This document shows positions 45,237 to 53,517 of a stretch of DNA of 64,000 bases, piece after piece. Position 1 is the first letter of the stretch; every line of letters begins with the position of its first letter. The DNA lies in contig CAZMKO010000001.1 in NCBI GenBank assembly GCA_964566965.1, forward strand, positions 10,547 to 74,546, in the 5' to 3' direction. The DNA comes from Oleiagrimonas sp964566965. Its GTDB lineage: Bacteria; Pseudomonadota; Gammaproteobacteria; Xanthomonadales; Rhodanobacteraceae. The translations under genes were made by a program, and so were the position numbers. The notes beneath the pieces were generated by a model. The model made no database searches, was not told the origin of the DNA, and was given only the letters and a program-made list of their open reading frames with translations.

Positions 45237-45593
45237 ATGCGGCGTATCGGTGACGCGTGGGAAACGCGGGCACGACGGCAGCTGGAAAACGCCGGACTGA
45301 TCCTCGTGGCGCACAATTTCAGCACGCGTTTCGGCGAGTTGGACCTGGTCATGCTGGACGGCAACACCCTGGTCTTCGTCGAGGTACGTTACCGGCGTGT
45401 CAGCCGGTATGGCAGCGCCGCCGATTCGGTGACGGCACGCAAACGCGAACGCCTGATCCGGGCCGCCAACGGGTTTCTGGCCGCGCACCCGCAACATGCC
45501 GAGCGCCCGTGCCGGTTCGACCTGGTCAGCTTCGACGGCACTGGCGTGACCGATTCCGGGCAATGGCAACAGGCCGCCTTCGACGCCTTCTAG
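45237..45593 (+). CDS. yraN: YraN/UPF0102 family nuclease-like protein
   Basis: The 118-residue protein has the family core GDAWETRARRQLENAGLILVAHNFSTRFGELDLVMLDGNTLVFVEVRYR, a restriction-endonuclease-like fold with the D...ExR pattern. Function is not established; roles in DNA recombination or repair have been suggested. It is the last gene of the lpoA run and is followed by REP elements. Confidence 0.93.
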   Translation: MRRIGDAWETRARRQLENAGLILVAHNFSTRFGELDLVMLDGNTLVFVEVRYRRVSRYGSAADSVTARKRERLIRAANGFLAAHPQHAERPCRFDLVSFDGTGVTDSGQWQQAAFDAF

Positions 45594-45659
45594 CCGATGG
45601 TCGACTTGCGCCGCGTCGAAGGCAGGTGGGATGCACAGCAGCCTCCCAAGTGCCTCCGG

Positions 45660-45686
45660 CCATCGCGGCCATGGGCCGCTCCCACA
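45660..45686. repeat. single REP-like palindrome (variant A)
   Basis: A 27-bp unit with the GGCCATGGGCC core, identical in type to the pairs at 19239 and 41618, 67 bp after yraN. It stands next to the composite element at 45712. Confidence 0.8.
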
Positions 45687-45711
45687 AAACAATCGTGATG
45701 CCCCGCGTCCC

Positions 45712-45853
45712 TTGTGGGGGACCTCGAAAAACCGTGCTTTTTGTGGGAGCGGCTTCAGCCGCGATGGCGAGATACCCGCAAGTACGGATCGCGGCTGAAG
45801 CCGCTCCCACAGGTTGATTCCCGTATCCGGTTTTTCGAGATGCCCTGTGGGAG
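45712..45853. repeat. composite REP element, copy 1
   Basis: About 140 bp of nested inverted repeat: outer TGTGGG and CCTCGAAAAACCG arms enclose two facing variant-B REP units (45742-45767 and 45788-45811, core GGAGCGGCTTCAGCCGCGA). The reverse complement of nearly the whole sequence recurs at 48951-49092. The two copies bracket three genes. No gene is seen in the 344-bp gap. Confidence 0.85.
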
Positions 45854-45937
45854 ACATCCGAAACCTTCCCGCACTCCGACCTGGCAGAGCACGATCAACG
45901 GCCTATGATGGAAGGGTTTTCCCTGCCCGGTGCCATC

Positions 45938-46525
45938 ATGCCCGATTCCGTCGACCAACTGCTGCGCCAGATCCGCGCCTGCCGCCTCTGCGAAGCCCAC
46001 CTGCCGCTGGGGCCGCGGCCGGTACTGCAGGCGTCGGCCGATGCGCGGGTGCTGGTGGTCAGCCAGGCGCCGGGCCGCAAAGTGCATGAAACCGGCATTC
46101 CGTTCAACGACATCAGCGGCCGGCGCCTGCGCGAATGGATGGGCGTGGACGACACCATCTTCTACGACCGCCACCGGGTGGCCATCGTGCCAATGGGCTT
46201 CTGCTTTCCCGGCACCGGCAAGGGCGGCGACCTGCCCCCGCGCCCGGAATGCGCGCCAACCTGGCATCCGCGCCTGCTGCCACGGTTGACGCAACTGCAA
46301 CTGACACTGGCCATCGGCCACTACGCGATCAAGGGCCTGCTCGGAAAACGCCGCCGGCGCACCCTCACCGACACCGTGCGCGCCTGGCGCGAGTACATCG
46401 ACGAGGGCGTACTGCCGCTGCCGCACCCCAGCCCGCGCAACCAGATGTGGCTGAAACGCAATCCGTGGTTCGCGGCCGAGCTGCTGCCCGAGCTGCGGCG
46501 ACGCGTCGCCCATGCCCTGAATTGA
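45938..46525 (+). CDS. uracil-DNA glycosylase-like family protein
   Basis: The 195-residue protein has the family-4/5-type uracil glycosylase layout: an N-terminal CRLCEAHLPLGPRP segment, VVSQAPGRKVHETGIPFND in place of the GxAPG motif, a Cys-bearing PRPECAPTW loop and the C-terminal PLPHPSPRN motif. It may remove damaged bases, but whether it is active, and whether it holds an iron-sulfur cluster, is not clear since only a few cysteines are seen. The ATG at 45938 is the start best matching relatives; ATG 45905 would add 11 residues. Confidence 0.8.
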   Translation: MPDSVDQLLRQIRACRLCEAHLPLGPRPVLQASADARVLVVSQAPGRKVHETGIPFNDISGRRLREWMGVDDTIFYDRHRVAIVPMGFCFPGTGKGGDLPPRPECAPTWHPRLLPRLTQLQLTLAIGHYAIKGLLGKRRRRTLTDTVRAWREYIDEGVLPLPHPSPRNQMWLKRNPWFAAELLPELRRRVAHALN

Positions 46526-46625
46526 TGATGCCCGCCACACGCCATCCTTGCCGTCTTTCTGACTCATAACTTAATCTCATGAACCACACGCCCGGGATGT
46601 CCCCGCGGCTGCACGCGGAGTGCCC

Positions 46626-47915
46626 ATGCTGAAGTTGCGCCTCACCATCATGAATTTCTTCCAGTACTACATCTGGGGGGCGTGGCTGCTGACCATCGGC
46701 AGCTGGTGGTTCCACACGCAGCACTGGTCCGGCACCAGTTTCGGCGTGATCTTCTCCACCATGGGCATCGCGGCACTGTTCATGCCCTCGGTCGCCGGCA
46801 TCATCGCCGACAAGTGGGTGCGCGCCGAGCGCCTGTACGGTGTGCTGCAGATCCTGGGGGCGGCGATGCTGTTCATCCTGCCGCTGATGCCCGATCCGCG
46901 TACCGTGTTCTGGGTGATGATGGCCAACATGGTCTGCTACATGCCGACCATCTCGCTGTCCAACGCGGTGGCCTACAACGCGCTCAAGCGCGAAGGGCTG
47001 GACGTGGTCAAGGCCTTCCCGCCGATCCGCGTGTGGGGCACGGTCGGTTTCATCATCGCCACCTGGACCACCAGCCTGATGGGCTTCGAATCCTCGGCAG
47101 CGCAATTCTACGTGGCTGCCGGCGCCTCGCTGCTGCTGGGCCTGTACGCCTTCACCCTGCCGCCGTGCCCGCCGCGCCTGGACGCCGAGCACAGCCGTAC
47201 CCTGGCCGACCGCCTGGGCCTGACCGCGTTCGTGATGTTCAAGAACCGCAACATGGCGGTGTTCCTGTTTTTCGCGATGCTGCTGGGCGCGGCCCTGCAG
47301 CTGACCAACGCGTACGGCGACGCCTTCCTGAAGGGCTTCGAGAAGCTGCCGCAGTTCGCCGACCTGATCACGGTCAAGCACTCGGCCATCATCATTTCCA
47401 TCTCGCAGATCTCCGAGGTCTGTTTCATCCTGGCCATTCCGTTCTTCCTGAAGCGTTTCGGCATCAAGATCGTGATGGTCATGAGCATGCTGGCCTGGGT
47501 GCTGCGCTTCGGCCTGTTCGCGTTCGGCGATCCGGACCCGATGGGCGGGCTGTGGATGATCGTGCTGTCGTGCATCGTGTACGGCATGGCCTTCGACTTC
47601 TTCAACATCTCCGGCTCGCTGTTCGTGGAGGAACAGGCCGACCCGCGCATCCGCTCCAGCGCGCAGGGCCTGTTCATGCTGATGACCAACGGCGTGGGCG
47701 CCGTCGCCGGCAGCCTTGTCGCCGGCTGGGTCATCGACCGCTTCTTCACCGACCACGCTTGCGACGGCGCCACCGCCATCTGCATGGACTGGCCGGGTAT
47801 CTGGCTAACCTTCGCCGCCTACTCGCTGCTGATGGCGATCTTCTTCATCCCGCTGTTCAAATACCGCCACGTGCGCCGGCCCGAGACGGGGCCGACGACG
47901 GTATCGGAGGCCTGA
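46626..47915 (+). CDS. nucleoside:H+ symporter, NupG/XapB family
   Basis: The 429-residue MFS protein has about twelve hydrophobic segments and the NupG-family pattern: RLTIMNFFQYYIWGAWLLTIGSW at the start, SAIIISISQISEVCFILAIPFFLKRFG, VYGMAFDFFNISGSLFVE and a long C-terminal loop before the last helix. It imports nucleosides with protons across the inner membrane. The ribokinase gene starts 3 bp after its stop, so uptake is coupled to use of the ribose part. Confidence 0.92.
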   Translation: MLKLRLTIMNFFQYYIWGAWLLTIGSWWFHTQHWSGTSFGVIFSTMGIAALFMPSVAGIIADKWVRAERLYGVLQILGAAMLFILPLMPDPRTVFWVMMANMVCYMPTISLSNAVAYNALKREGLDVVKAFPPIRVWGTVGFIIATWTTSLMGFESSAAQFYVAAGASLLLGLYAFTLPPCPPRLDAEHSRTLADRLGLTAFVMFKNRNMAVFLFFAMLLGAALQLTNAYGDAFLKGFEKLPQFADLITVKHSAIIISISQISEVCFILAIPFFLKRFGIKIVMVMSMLAWVLRFGLFAFGDPDPMGGLWMIVLSCIVYGMAFDFFNISGSLFVEEQADPRIRSSAQGLFMLMTNGVGAVAGSLVAGWVIDRFFTDHACDGATAICMDWPGIWLTFAAYSLLMAIFFIPLFKYRHVRRPETGPTTVSEA

Positions 47916-47918
47916 ACC

Positions 47919-48902
47919 ATGGACGCACGCGTGATCGTCGTGGGCAGCTACAACCAGGACCATGTCTGGCATCTGCCACGCATGGTGCGTGCCGGGGAAA
48001 CCCTGCGCGGCCACGGTTTCAGCACCGGCGCCGGCGGCAAGGGCTTCAACCAGGCCGTGGCCTGCGTGCGCCAGGGCGTGGCGACCGCCTTCATCGGCGC
48101 GCGCGGTGACGATGCGCTCGGCGACAAGGCCGTGCGCCTGGCCACCAACGAGCGGATCGAGGGTTTGTGGCAGGTGGAATCGGCCCACCCCACCGGCAGT
48201 GCCTGCATCCTGATCGACGAGCAGGGTCAGAATCGCATCATTGTGGATCTGGGCGCCAACGAGCACCTCAGTAACGCGCATATCGATGCGCAGGCGTCGG
48301 CATTCGGCTCGGCCAGCGTCCTGCTGGCGCAAATGGAGACGGCCATGGACACGTTGGTCCATGTCCTGCGCCGCGGGCGTGAACATGGCGTGCTGACCCT
48401 GCTCAATCCGGCTCCCGTGCACCCTGACACGAATGCCGAGTGCTTGCGTCTGGCCGACGTGCTGTTGCCCAACGAAGGCGAGTTCGCCGAGCTGTGCAGC
48501 CGATTCGCGGGTCGGGATGTCGAAGCCGACGCCGTGGCCGACATGGATGACGCCACGTTGCACGCCATGGCACGACGCCTCACCGACGCCAGCGTGGTGA
48601 TTACGCTGGGTGCAAACGGCTGCTTCGTCTCGCACGGCGAAAACCGGCGCGGTGATACCGAAGCCTGCTACCGGCTGGCACCGGAAACAGTGCGTGTGGT
48701 GGATACCACCGGTGCCGGTGATGCCTTCTGCGGTGCACTGGCCGCAGCCAGCGTGCGCATGGCCGACAGGCCGTTCCGTGATGCCGTGGTGCACGCCAAC
48801 CGGGTCGGCGCCATGGCCACCGAACACCACGGCGCGGCCGCGGCCATGCCGCATTTTGCCGAGGTCATGCCGCGCTTCAAGGCGGACTGCCGGAAGTCGT
48901 AG
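47919..48902 (+). CDS. rbsK: ribokinase (PfkB family)
   Basis: The 327-residue kinase has GAGGKGFNQAVACVRQG near residue 35 for ribose binding, LLPNEGEFAELC mid-protein, and DTTGAGDAFCGAL near residue 262 with the catalytic Asp. These fit ribokinase better than fructokinase or adenosine kinase. After nucleosides enter through the upstream transporter, ribose released by a hydrolase not in this window could be phosphorylated here. It could also phosphorylate other sugars. Confidence 0.85.
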   Translation: MDARVIVVGSYNQDHVWHLPRMVRAGETLRGHGFSTGAGGKGFNQAVACVRQGVATAFIGARGDDALGDKAVRLATNERIEGLWQVESAHPTGSACILIDEQGQNRIIVDLGANEHLSNAHIDAQASAFGSASVLLAQMETAMDTLVHVLRRGREHGVLTLLNPAPVHPDTNAECLRLADVLLPNEGEFAELCSRFAGRDVEADAVADMDDATLHAMARRLTDASVVITLGANGCFVSHGENRRGDTEACYRLAPETVRVVDTTGAGDAFCGALAAASVRMADRPFRDAVVHANRVGAMATEHHGAAAAMPHFAEVMPRFKADCRKS

Positions 48903-48930
48903 CCGGATCCGGCGCCGAAGCGGGATCGGA

Positions 48931-49092
48931 CCATCGCGGCCATGGGCCGCTCCCACAGGGAACCTCGAAAAACCGGATACTGGACATCAACCTGTGGGAG
49001 CGGCTTCAGCCGCGATCAGCGCTTGCGGTATCTCGCCATCGCGGCTGAAGCCGCTCCCACAAAAAGCATGGTTTTTCGAGGTCCCCCACAGG
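48931..49092. repeat. variant-A REP plus composite REP element, copy 2 (inverted)
   Basis: A variant-A unit (48931-48957) is joined to about 135 bp that is the reverse complement of the element at 45712-45853: two facing variant-B units (48993-49015 and 49036-49061) inside arms with CCTCGAAAAACCG. It lies between the convergent rbsK and dsbG-like genes. Confidence 0.85.
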
Positions 49093-49120
49093 ACTTGCCT
49101 GGGCTTTCAGGGAGCCTTTG

Positions 49121-49912
49121 TCAGCCCTCGAACACCTGGCGCAGGGTTTCCTGGTCGGGCGGCATGCCGCGCAGGGCATGAATCTTGCCGTTCTTGTCCT
49201 TGTAGACGATGGCCGGCGTGCCGTAAAAACCAAGCCTGGTCATCAGGTTGTTGTTGGCGTCGATCTTCTTGCGCGTCGCGGCGTCCACGTCGCCCGAAGG
49301 CTTCGGGTTCTTGCCGAAGTTATCCTCGTTCTTCTGCCAGGCCGCGGTGGCGTCGTCGGCCGCCAGGATGGAAGCCGCACGCGGCAGACTGTCCGGCGAA
49401 ATCACCGCCACCAGAATGTTGCGGACCTGCACGTCGCCGCGTTCCAACCACGCCTGCGAGGCCTTCCAGAAATGGTGGCAATAGGGGCACTCGGCATCGG
49501 TGAACACGTACACCACGCGCTTGGCGTCCGGATCGCCCTCGACCACCCAGGTCGACGCGGCCATCGCCTTCCACTGCTCGGCGCCCAGCCCGGCATCGGC
49601 CGCATCACGCATGGCCGGCATGGTCAGGTCCTTGCCGTCCAGATCGTACAGCGAACCGACCACCAGGTGCTTGCCGTCCGGCAGCAGGTACACCGGCAAC
49701 TGTTGTCCGCGGTAGTTGCCGACAAAGCCCTGGTAGCCATCCGGCGCTTCCAGCGCGCCGGTGATCTCCACGCCGCTGCCGGCAAGCGCTTTTTCGACGG
49801 TGCTGCTGGCCGCGGCCGGTGCGTCCGCGGAGGCCTTCTGGTCATCGGGGGCGTTGGCCTGGACACAACCGGCCAGGGCGAGGGAGGCCAGCAGGCCAAT
49901 GGCAAATCTCAT
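49121..49912 (-). CDS. DsbC/DsbG-like thiol:disulfide protein, probable lipoprotein
   Basis: The 263-residue protein has a signal with lipobox LALAGC (Cys18), a DsbG-like N-terminal dimerisation region and a thioredoxin fold with AECPYCHHF. CPYC with a following His-His matches DsbG-type isomerases, which reduce or protect periplasmic thiols. The ATG at 49912 is used because it directly precedes the signal; the long upstream open frame is a shadow. It is the last gene of the sulfur operon, 8 bp after the TlpA-like gene. Confidence 0.87.
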   Translation of the reverse strand: MRFAIGLLASLALAGCVQANAPDDQKASADAPAAASSTVEKALAGSGVEITGALEAPDGYQGFVGNYRGQQLPVYLLPDGKHLVVGSLYDLDGKDLTMPAMRDAADAGLGAEQWKAMAASTWVVEGDPDAKRVVYVFTDAECPYCHHFWKASQAWLERGDVQVRNILVAVISPDSLPRAASILAADDATAAWQKNEDNFGKNPKPSGDVDAATRKKIDANNNLMTRLGFYGTPAIVYKDKNGKIHALRGMPPDQETLRQVFEG

Positions 49913-49920
49913 GGAAAAAC

Positions 49921-50745
49921 TCACTCTGCAGGGGAAAAATCGGCGCGTTCGAGATGCACGCGAAGCGAGGCTTCGGTCAGCGGACCCACCCGCATGTCGC
50001 GCAGCCGGCCGCCGGCATCGATGAACAGCGTAGTGGGATAACCCGGGGCGTTGTAGTGCCGTGACATGTCGCTGCCGCTGTCGATCAGAACATGTTCGGG
50101 GGCCAGTTTCTCGCTTTCCAGCCAGGCATGGACGGCCCGCGCGGATTCGCCCTGGTCGACGAACACGAAATCCACGTCCGGGGTGTGATGGCTGGCATGC
50201 ACCAGCATGGGCATCTCGGCGCGGCACGGGCCACACCAGGTGGCCCACAGGTTGACGACCAGCGGTCGGCCGCGCAGGGACGACAAGCTCGTGGTGCTGC
50301 CGTCGAGACGGCGCAGGACCACGTCCGGCAGCGCGGGATGCGCGGCATGCTGCAGCTGCCAGGCCGCCAGCCCCACCAGCGCCCACACGGCCAGACCGCA
50401 ACCCACGCTGGCCGGCAGCACGCGACGCTGCTCGGGCCGGCGCCACACCCACCAGACCGTGCCCAACGCCAGCACCAGCACACCGAACGGCCACCAGAAA
50501 CCGCCATCGCGGATGTCCAGCATGCTCCAGGGCGAGGTCCGGTAGGCGGACCACCAGCACACCACCCACCCGACCCGTGCCGCCAGCAACGACGCCAGCA
50601 CCAGGTACCACAACGGCGCTCCGGCATCGGGGTGTCCGCGGCGTTTCAGAAAGCCCGCCACCAGGTTGGCGGCGGCAAATCCCAGGGCGAGCGCCAGTAC
50701 GTCCACGGCCAGGACCCATGGGCCGACGGAAACGGCTTGTGCCAT
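49921..50745 (-). CDS. membrane-anchored TlpA-like thioredoxin
   Basis: The 274-residue protein has an N-terminal half of about four hydrophobic segments, resembling a shortened prolipoprotein diacylglyceryl transferase-like region, and a C-terminal periplasmic TlpA/ResA domain with NLWATWCGPCRAEMP (active CGPC) and the cis-Pro stretch APGYPTTLF. It could pass reducing power to the DsbG-like neighbour or to cytochrome maturation. It abuts the porin gene (1 bp). Confidence 0.85.
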   Translation of the reverse strand: MAQAVSVGPWVLAVDVLALALGFAAANLVAGFLKRRGHPDAGAPLWYLVLASLLAARVGWVVCWWSAYRTSPWSMLDIRDGGFWWPFGVLVLALGTVWWVWRRPEQRRVLPASVGCGLAVWALVGLAAWQLQHAAHPALPDVVLRRLDGSTTSLSSLRGRPLVVNLWATWCGPCRAEMPMLVHASHHTPDVDFVFVDQGESARAVHAWLESEKLAPEHVLIDSGSDMSRHYNAPGYPTTLFIDAGGRLRDMRVGPLTEASLRVHLERADFSPAE

Positions 50746-50746
50746 G

Positions 50747-51784
50747 TCAGAACGCGATCTGGGCCCAGACGCCGGCCTCGTTGACCGATGTCAGGTGCAC
50801 GCCGTCACGGCTGAGCCGTTCGCGCTTGAGCACCGCGGCCAGGCGCAGCCAGTCGGTGGTTTTCCATTCCACGCCGAGGTTGCTGTAGCGGTCGCGGCGC
50901 TCGGGATCGAGCCGACGCGACGGCTTGTAATGGTCGTGGCGGGCGAACACCGCGACCACCGGCGTCACCTGCATGCTGGCCCAAGCCGACCATCCCTGGC
51001 TGCGATCCGAGCCCGGCGTGGTGACGCGGGTGAAGTCGTCGGCACGGAACCATTGCCCGCCGAGGCGCCAGCGACTGTCCATGTAGGCCGCGATCAGGCT
51101 CCACCGGGTGGCCGTGTGCTCGCGATGCAGGGCACCGGCATCCTCGCCCAGGGTGCCGCGATAACCTCCCACGCCGACCATGGTGTGCTCGCTGGGCTGG
51201 AACGACACCCGGGCCGCCACGTCCGGGCCGTTGCCCAGGCGCGGCTTCTGGTATCCGGCACCGGTGACCACCGAGGCGGCATAGTCGACCCGGCCGTCGG
51301 CACCCAGCGTGCCCAGCGCATGTACGCCCCAGTCGGCGGCGTTGCCGACCTTGGCGCGGATGGTCAGGTCCTTCTCGACATAGCGGTAGCCGTACCACTG
51401 GTTCACCAATCCCTGCCACGGCATCGGCGCCGAGCCCAGACGCAGCGTGAAGGCCTTGCTGAACTCGCCCTCCATGTAGGCATGGCGCAGCCACACGTCG
51501 GTCGGGTCGTCGTGGCGCATCCAGTGCACGTCGGTGGTGAGATGTGCCGACCACACGTCGCTGAAGCGATGGTCGATATTGATGAAAAAGCGTGTCAGGT
51601 CGGCCTGGGTGCCACTGTCGTCGGTACGCACACCGTTGACATGTTGCTCCAGGTCGCTGGCGTTGAGGAAAATCTTGGTGCCGACGTGGGTCTCGCCCAC
51701 GTCGAGATCATCCGCATGCGCCACGCCGGCCGCCATCAGCGGCAGCATGCCCAGCGTCCCGAGCAAGAAGTGCTTCAGGGTCAT
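50747..51784 (-). CDS. outer-membrane porin-like beta-barrel protein
   Basis: The 345-residue protein has a signal ending VAHA and then alternating polar and aromatic strands (RFFINIDHRFSDVWSAHLTTDVHWM, WLRHAYMEGEFSKAFTLRLG, and so on), finishing in Phe, the usual outer-membrane barrel ending. Family assignment beyond porin is not possible. The ATG at 51784 overlaps the TsdA-like stop (ATGA). In context it may admit thiosulfate, tetrathionate or another sulfur anion. Confidence 0.82.
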   Translation of the reverse strand: MTLKHFLLGTLGMLPLMAAGVAHADDLDVGETHVGTKIFLNASDLEQHVNGVRTDDSGTQADLTRFFINIDHRFSDVWSAHLTTDVHWMRHDDPTDVWLRHAYMEGEFSKAFTLRLGSAPMPWQGLVNQWYGYRYVEKDLTIRAKVGNAADWGVHALGTLGADGRVDYAASVVTGAGYQKPRLGNGPDVAARVSFQPSEHTMVGVGGYRGTLGEDAGALHREHTATRWSLIAAYMDSRWRLGGQWFRADDFTRVTTPGSDRSQGWSAWASMQVTPVVAVFARHDHYKPSRRLDPERRDRYSNLGVEWKTTDWLRLAAVLKRERLSRDGVHLTSVNEAGVWAQIAF

Positions 51785-52848
51785 TGGCCGGCTCCGGAGG
51801 TGCCCTGTCCCAGCATGTGGCCGTTGACTTCGGTGCCGTACAACGACCACTTGGTGTCGTGGTATTGCTTGCGCGTGGCGGCGATGTCGCCCTCGAAACG
51901 CGGGTCCTGCGGACGCTCATGGCTGTCCATGAACATGGCCACGTCCCACGCCTCCTGGTCGCTGAGGGTGCCGCCACGGCTCAACGGCATGTTGGCCTTG
52001 ATGAAGGCCGCCGCGTTGTTGAGCTGGTGCATGCCCGCGCCCCAGTTGAACGAGTCGGGCCCCCACAACGGCGGGAACACGTACTCGCCGGCCACCTTCC
52101 GGCCCTGCCCGTCGTTGCCGTGGCACATGGCACAGCTCTTGGCGAACACCTTCTTGCCACGTTCGTAATCCGGTTTCTCGGGCGGCTCGTAGCCCTGTTT
52201 GGGATAGCCGAAGCCCTCCATGTCCATGCCGGTCGGCACGCCGGTGGCCATCCAGTAGGCGTATGTCGACAGCGCCTTGATGACCTCGCTGTCGGGCGGC
52301 GGCGCCTTGCCGTTCATGCTGAACCGGAAGCAGCCCTGCAGGCGTTCGGTAAAGGTGTTGACCTTGTCGTTCTTGGAGCGGTAGCGCGGATAACGCACCC
52401 AGGCCGCCCACATCGGTGCCGAGTCGGCACGGCGCCCGGCATCCAGGTGGCAATTGCTGCAGTTGAGATCGTTGCCGGCGTATTCACCGGCGTTGTCGGC
52501 GGTATGCAGGAAAATATCGCGCCCCTTGCGTACCATGTCGCCGAACTTGCCCTGCGGAATCTGGTCCTCCGACGGCGGCTGGAAGGCACCCTTCACCGGC
52601 TTCGCGTCGTCGGCCCAGGTCGGTGCGGCGCTGGCCGCGCCCGCCGCGGCGGCGGCGGTGTCGGCCGACGTCGCGGCATCGGCGCCGGTGGCGGCCGTAC
52701 CGGTCCCGGCGGGCGCACTCGTCGTGCCGGTAGCGGACGACGATCCGGCCGGGGTCGGGGCCTGCGACGCCGAATGGTCGGAACAGGCGCCGAGCATCAG
52801 GCCCGAGCCGGCCATCGCGAGAACGAGCATGTGGCGTGCGATATTCAT
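51781..52848 (-). CDS. diheme cytochrome c lipoprotein, TsdA-like (thiosulfate dehydrogenase type)
   Basis: The 355-residue protein has a lipobox (LGAC, Cys22), an Ala/Thr/Ser linker to about residue 76, then two cytochrome domains with CSNCH (130-134) and CAMCH (239-243). The first domain has the TsdA pattern: NCHLDAGRR, YPRYRSKNDKVNTFTERL and GCFRFSMNGK. Its Cys173 is at the place of the cysteine that ligates the active-site heme in TsdA. TsdA joins two thiosulfate to tetrathionate or the reverse. Activity is inferred. The ATG at 52848 has AAGGAGG upstream and overlaps the c4 stop. Confidence 0.82.
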   Translation of the reverse strand: MNIARHMLVLAMAGSGLMLGACSDHSASQAPTPAGSSSATGTTSAPAGTGTAATGADAATSADTAAAAAGAASAAPTWADDAKPVKGAFQPPSEDQIPQGKFGDMVRKGRDIFLHTADNAGEYAGNDLNCSNCHLDAGRRADSAPMWAAWVRYPRYRSKNDKVNTFTERLQGCFRFSMNGKAPPPDSEVIKALSTYAYWMATGVPTGMDMEGFGYPKQGYEPPEKPDYERGKKVFAKSCAMCHGNDGQGRKVAGEYVFPPLWGPDSFNWGAGMHQLNNAAAFIKANMPLSRGGTLSDQEAWDVAMFMDSHERPQDPRFEGDIAATRKQYHDTKWSLYGTEVNGHMLGQGTSGAGQ

Positions 52849-53507
52849 TTCTTGCCTCCTTCGAGCTCGGGCGACTGCGCCGCGAACCACTCTGACACCG
52901 CCTTGATGTCCTTCTCGTCCAGTGCCGAGGCGACGTGTTTCATCAGATCCAGCGGATCGTTCTTGCGCGTGCCCTTTTTCCAGGCGTCTAGCTGGTTGCC
53001 GATATAAGTGGCCGACTGGCCCGCCAGGGCCGGGAAATGCTCGCCCACGCCAACCCCGTGCGGGCCGTGGCACTGCACGCACCCGGGCACCTGGTCGTCC
53101 CAGCGCCCCCGTTCGGCCAATTGCCGGCCGAGCTTGTTGTCCTTTTGTTCCGAGGTGCCTTCGGTAGCCTGCGGAATCGGCAGGTTGGCGTAGTACTCGG
53201 CCATCAGCTTGCGCTCATCGTTGCTGAGCGCGGTGGCAATCGGCTTCATCACGGCGTTGTCGCGGGTGCCGTTGGCGAAATCATCCAGCTGGCGCTCCAT
53301 GTAGGCGGCATCCAGCCCGGCCAGACGTGGATAGCCGGGGCCCTCCTGACCGGCGCCATCGGCTCCGTGGCAGGCCACACATGGCGGTGCACCATTGCCG
53401 TTGCCGGCCGTGGCGATCTTGGCGCCGGCATCCTGCGGAGCGGCCAGCGCGGTGGCACTTCCCGTCGCCAACACGGCGGCGACAGCGAGCAGTGTTCGGG
53501 TTCTCAT
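52845..53507 (-). CDS. diheme cytochrome c4-type protein, TsdB-like
   Basis: The 220-residue periplasmic protein has a signal peptide (to about residue 22) and two class I cytochrome halves with CVACH (43-47) and CVQCH. The arrangement, with GYPRLAGLDAAYMERQLDDFANGTR repeated as HFPALAGQSATYIGNQLDAWKKGTR, is that of cytochrome c4. TsdB, the electron partner of TsdA in several bacteria, is of this type and encoded next to tsdA, as here. Electrons would go on to a terminal oxidase. Confidence 0.9.
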   Translation of the reverse strand: MRTRTLLAVAAVLATGSATALAAPQDAGAKIATAGNGNGAPPCVACHGADGAGQEGPGYPRLAGLDAAYMERQLDDFANGTRDNAVMKPIATALSNDERKLMAEYYANLPIPQATEGTSEQKDNKLGRQLAERGRWDDQVPGCVQCHGPHGVGVGEHFPALAGQSATYIGNQLDAWKKGTRKNDPLDLMKHVASALDEKDIKAVSEWFAAQSPELEGGKK

Positions 53508-53517
53508 GACGGGTACC

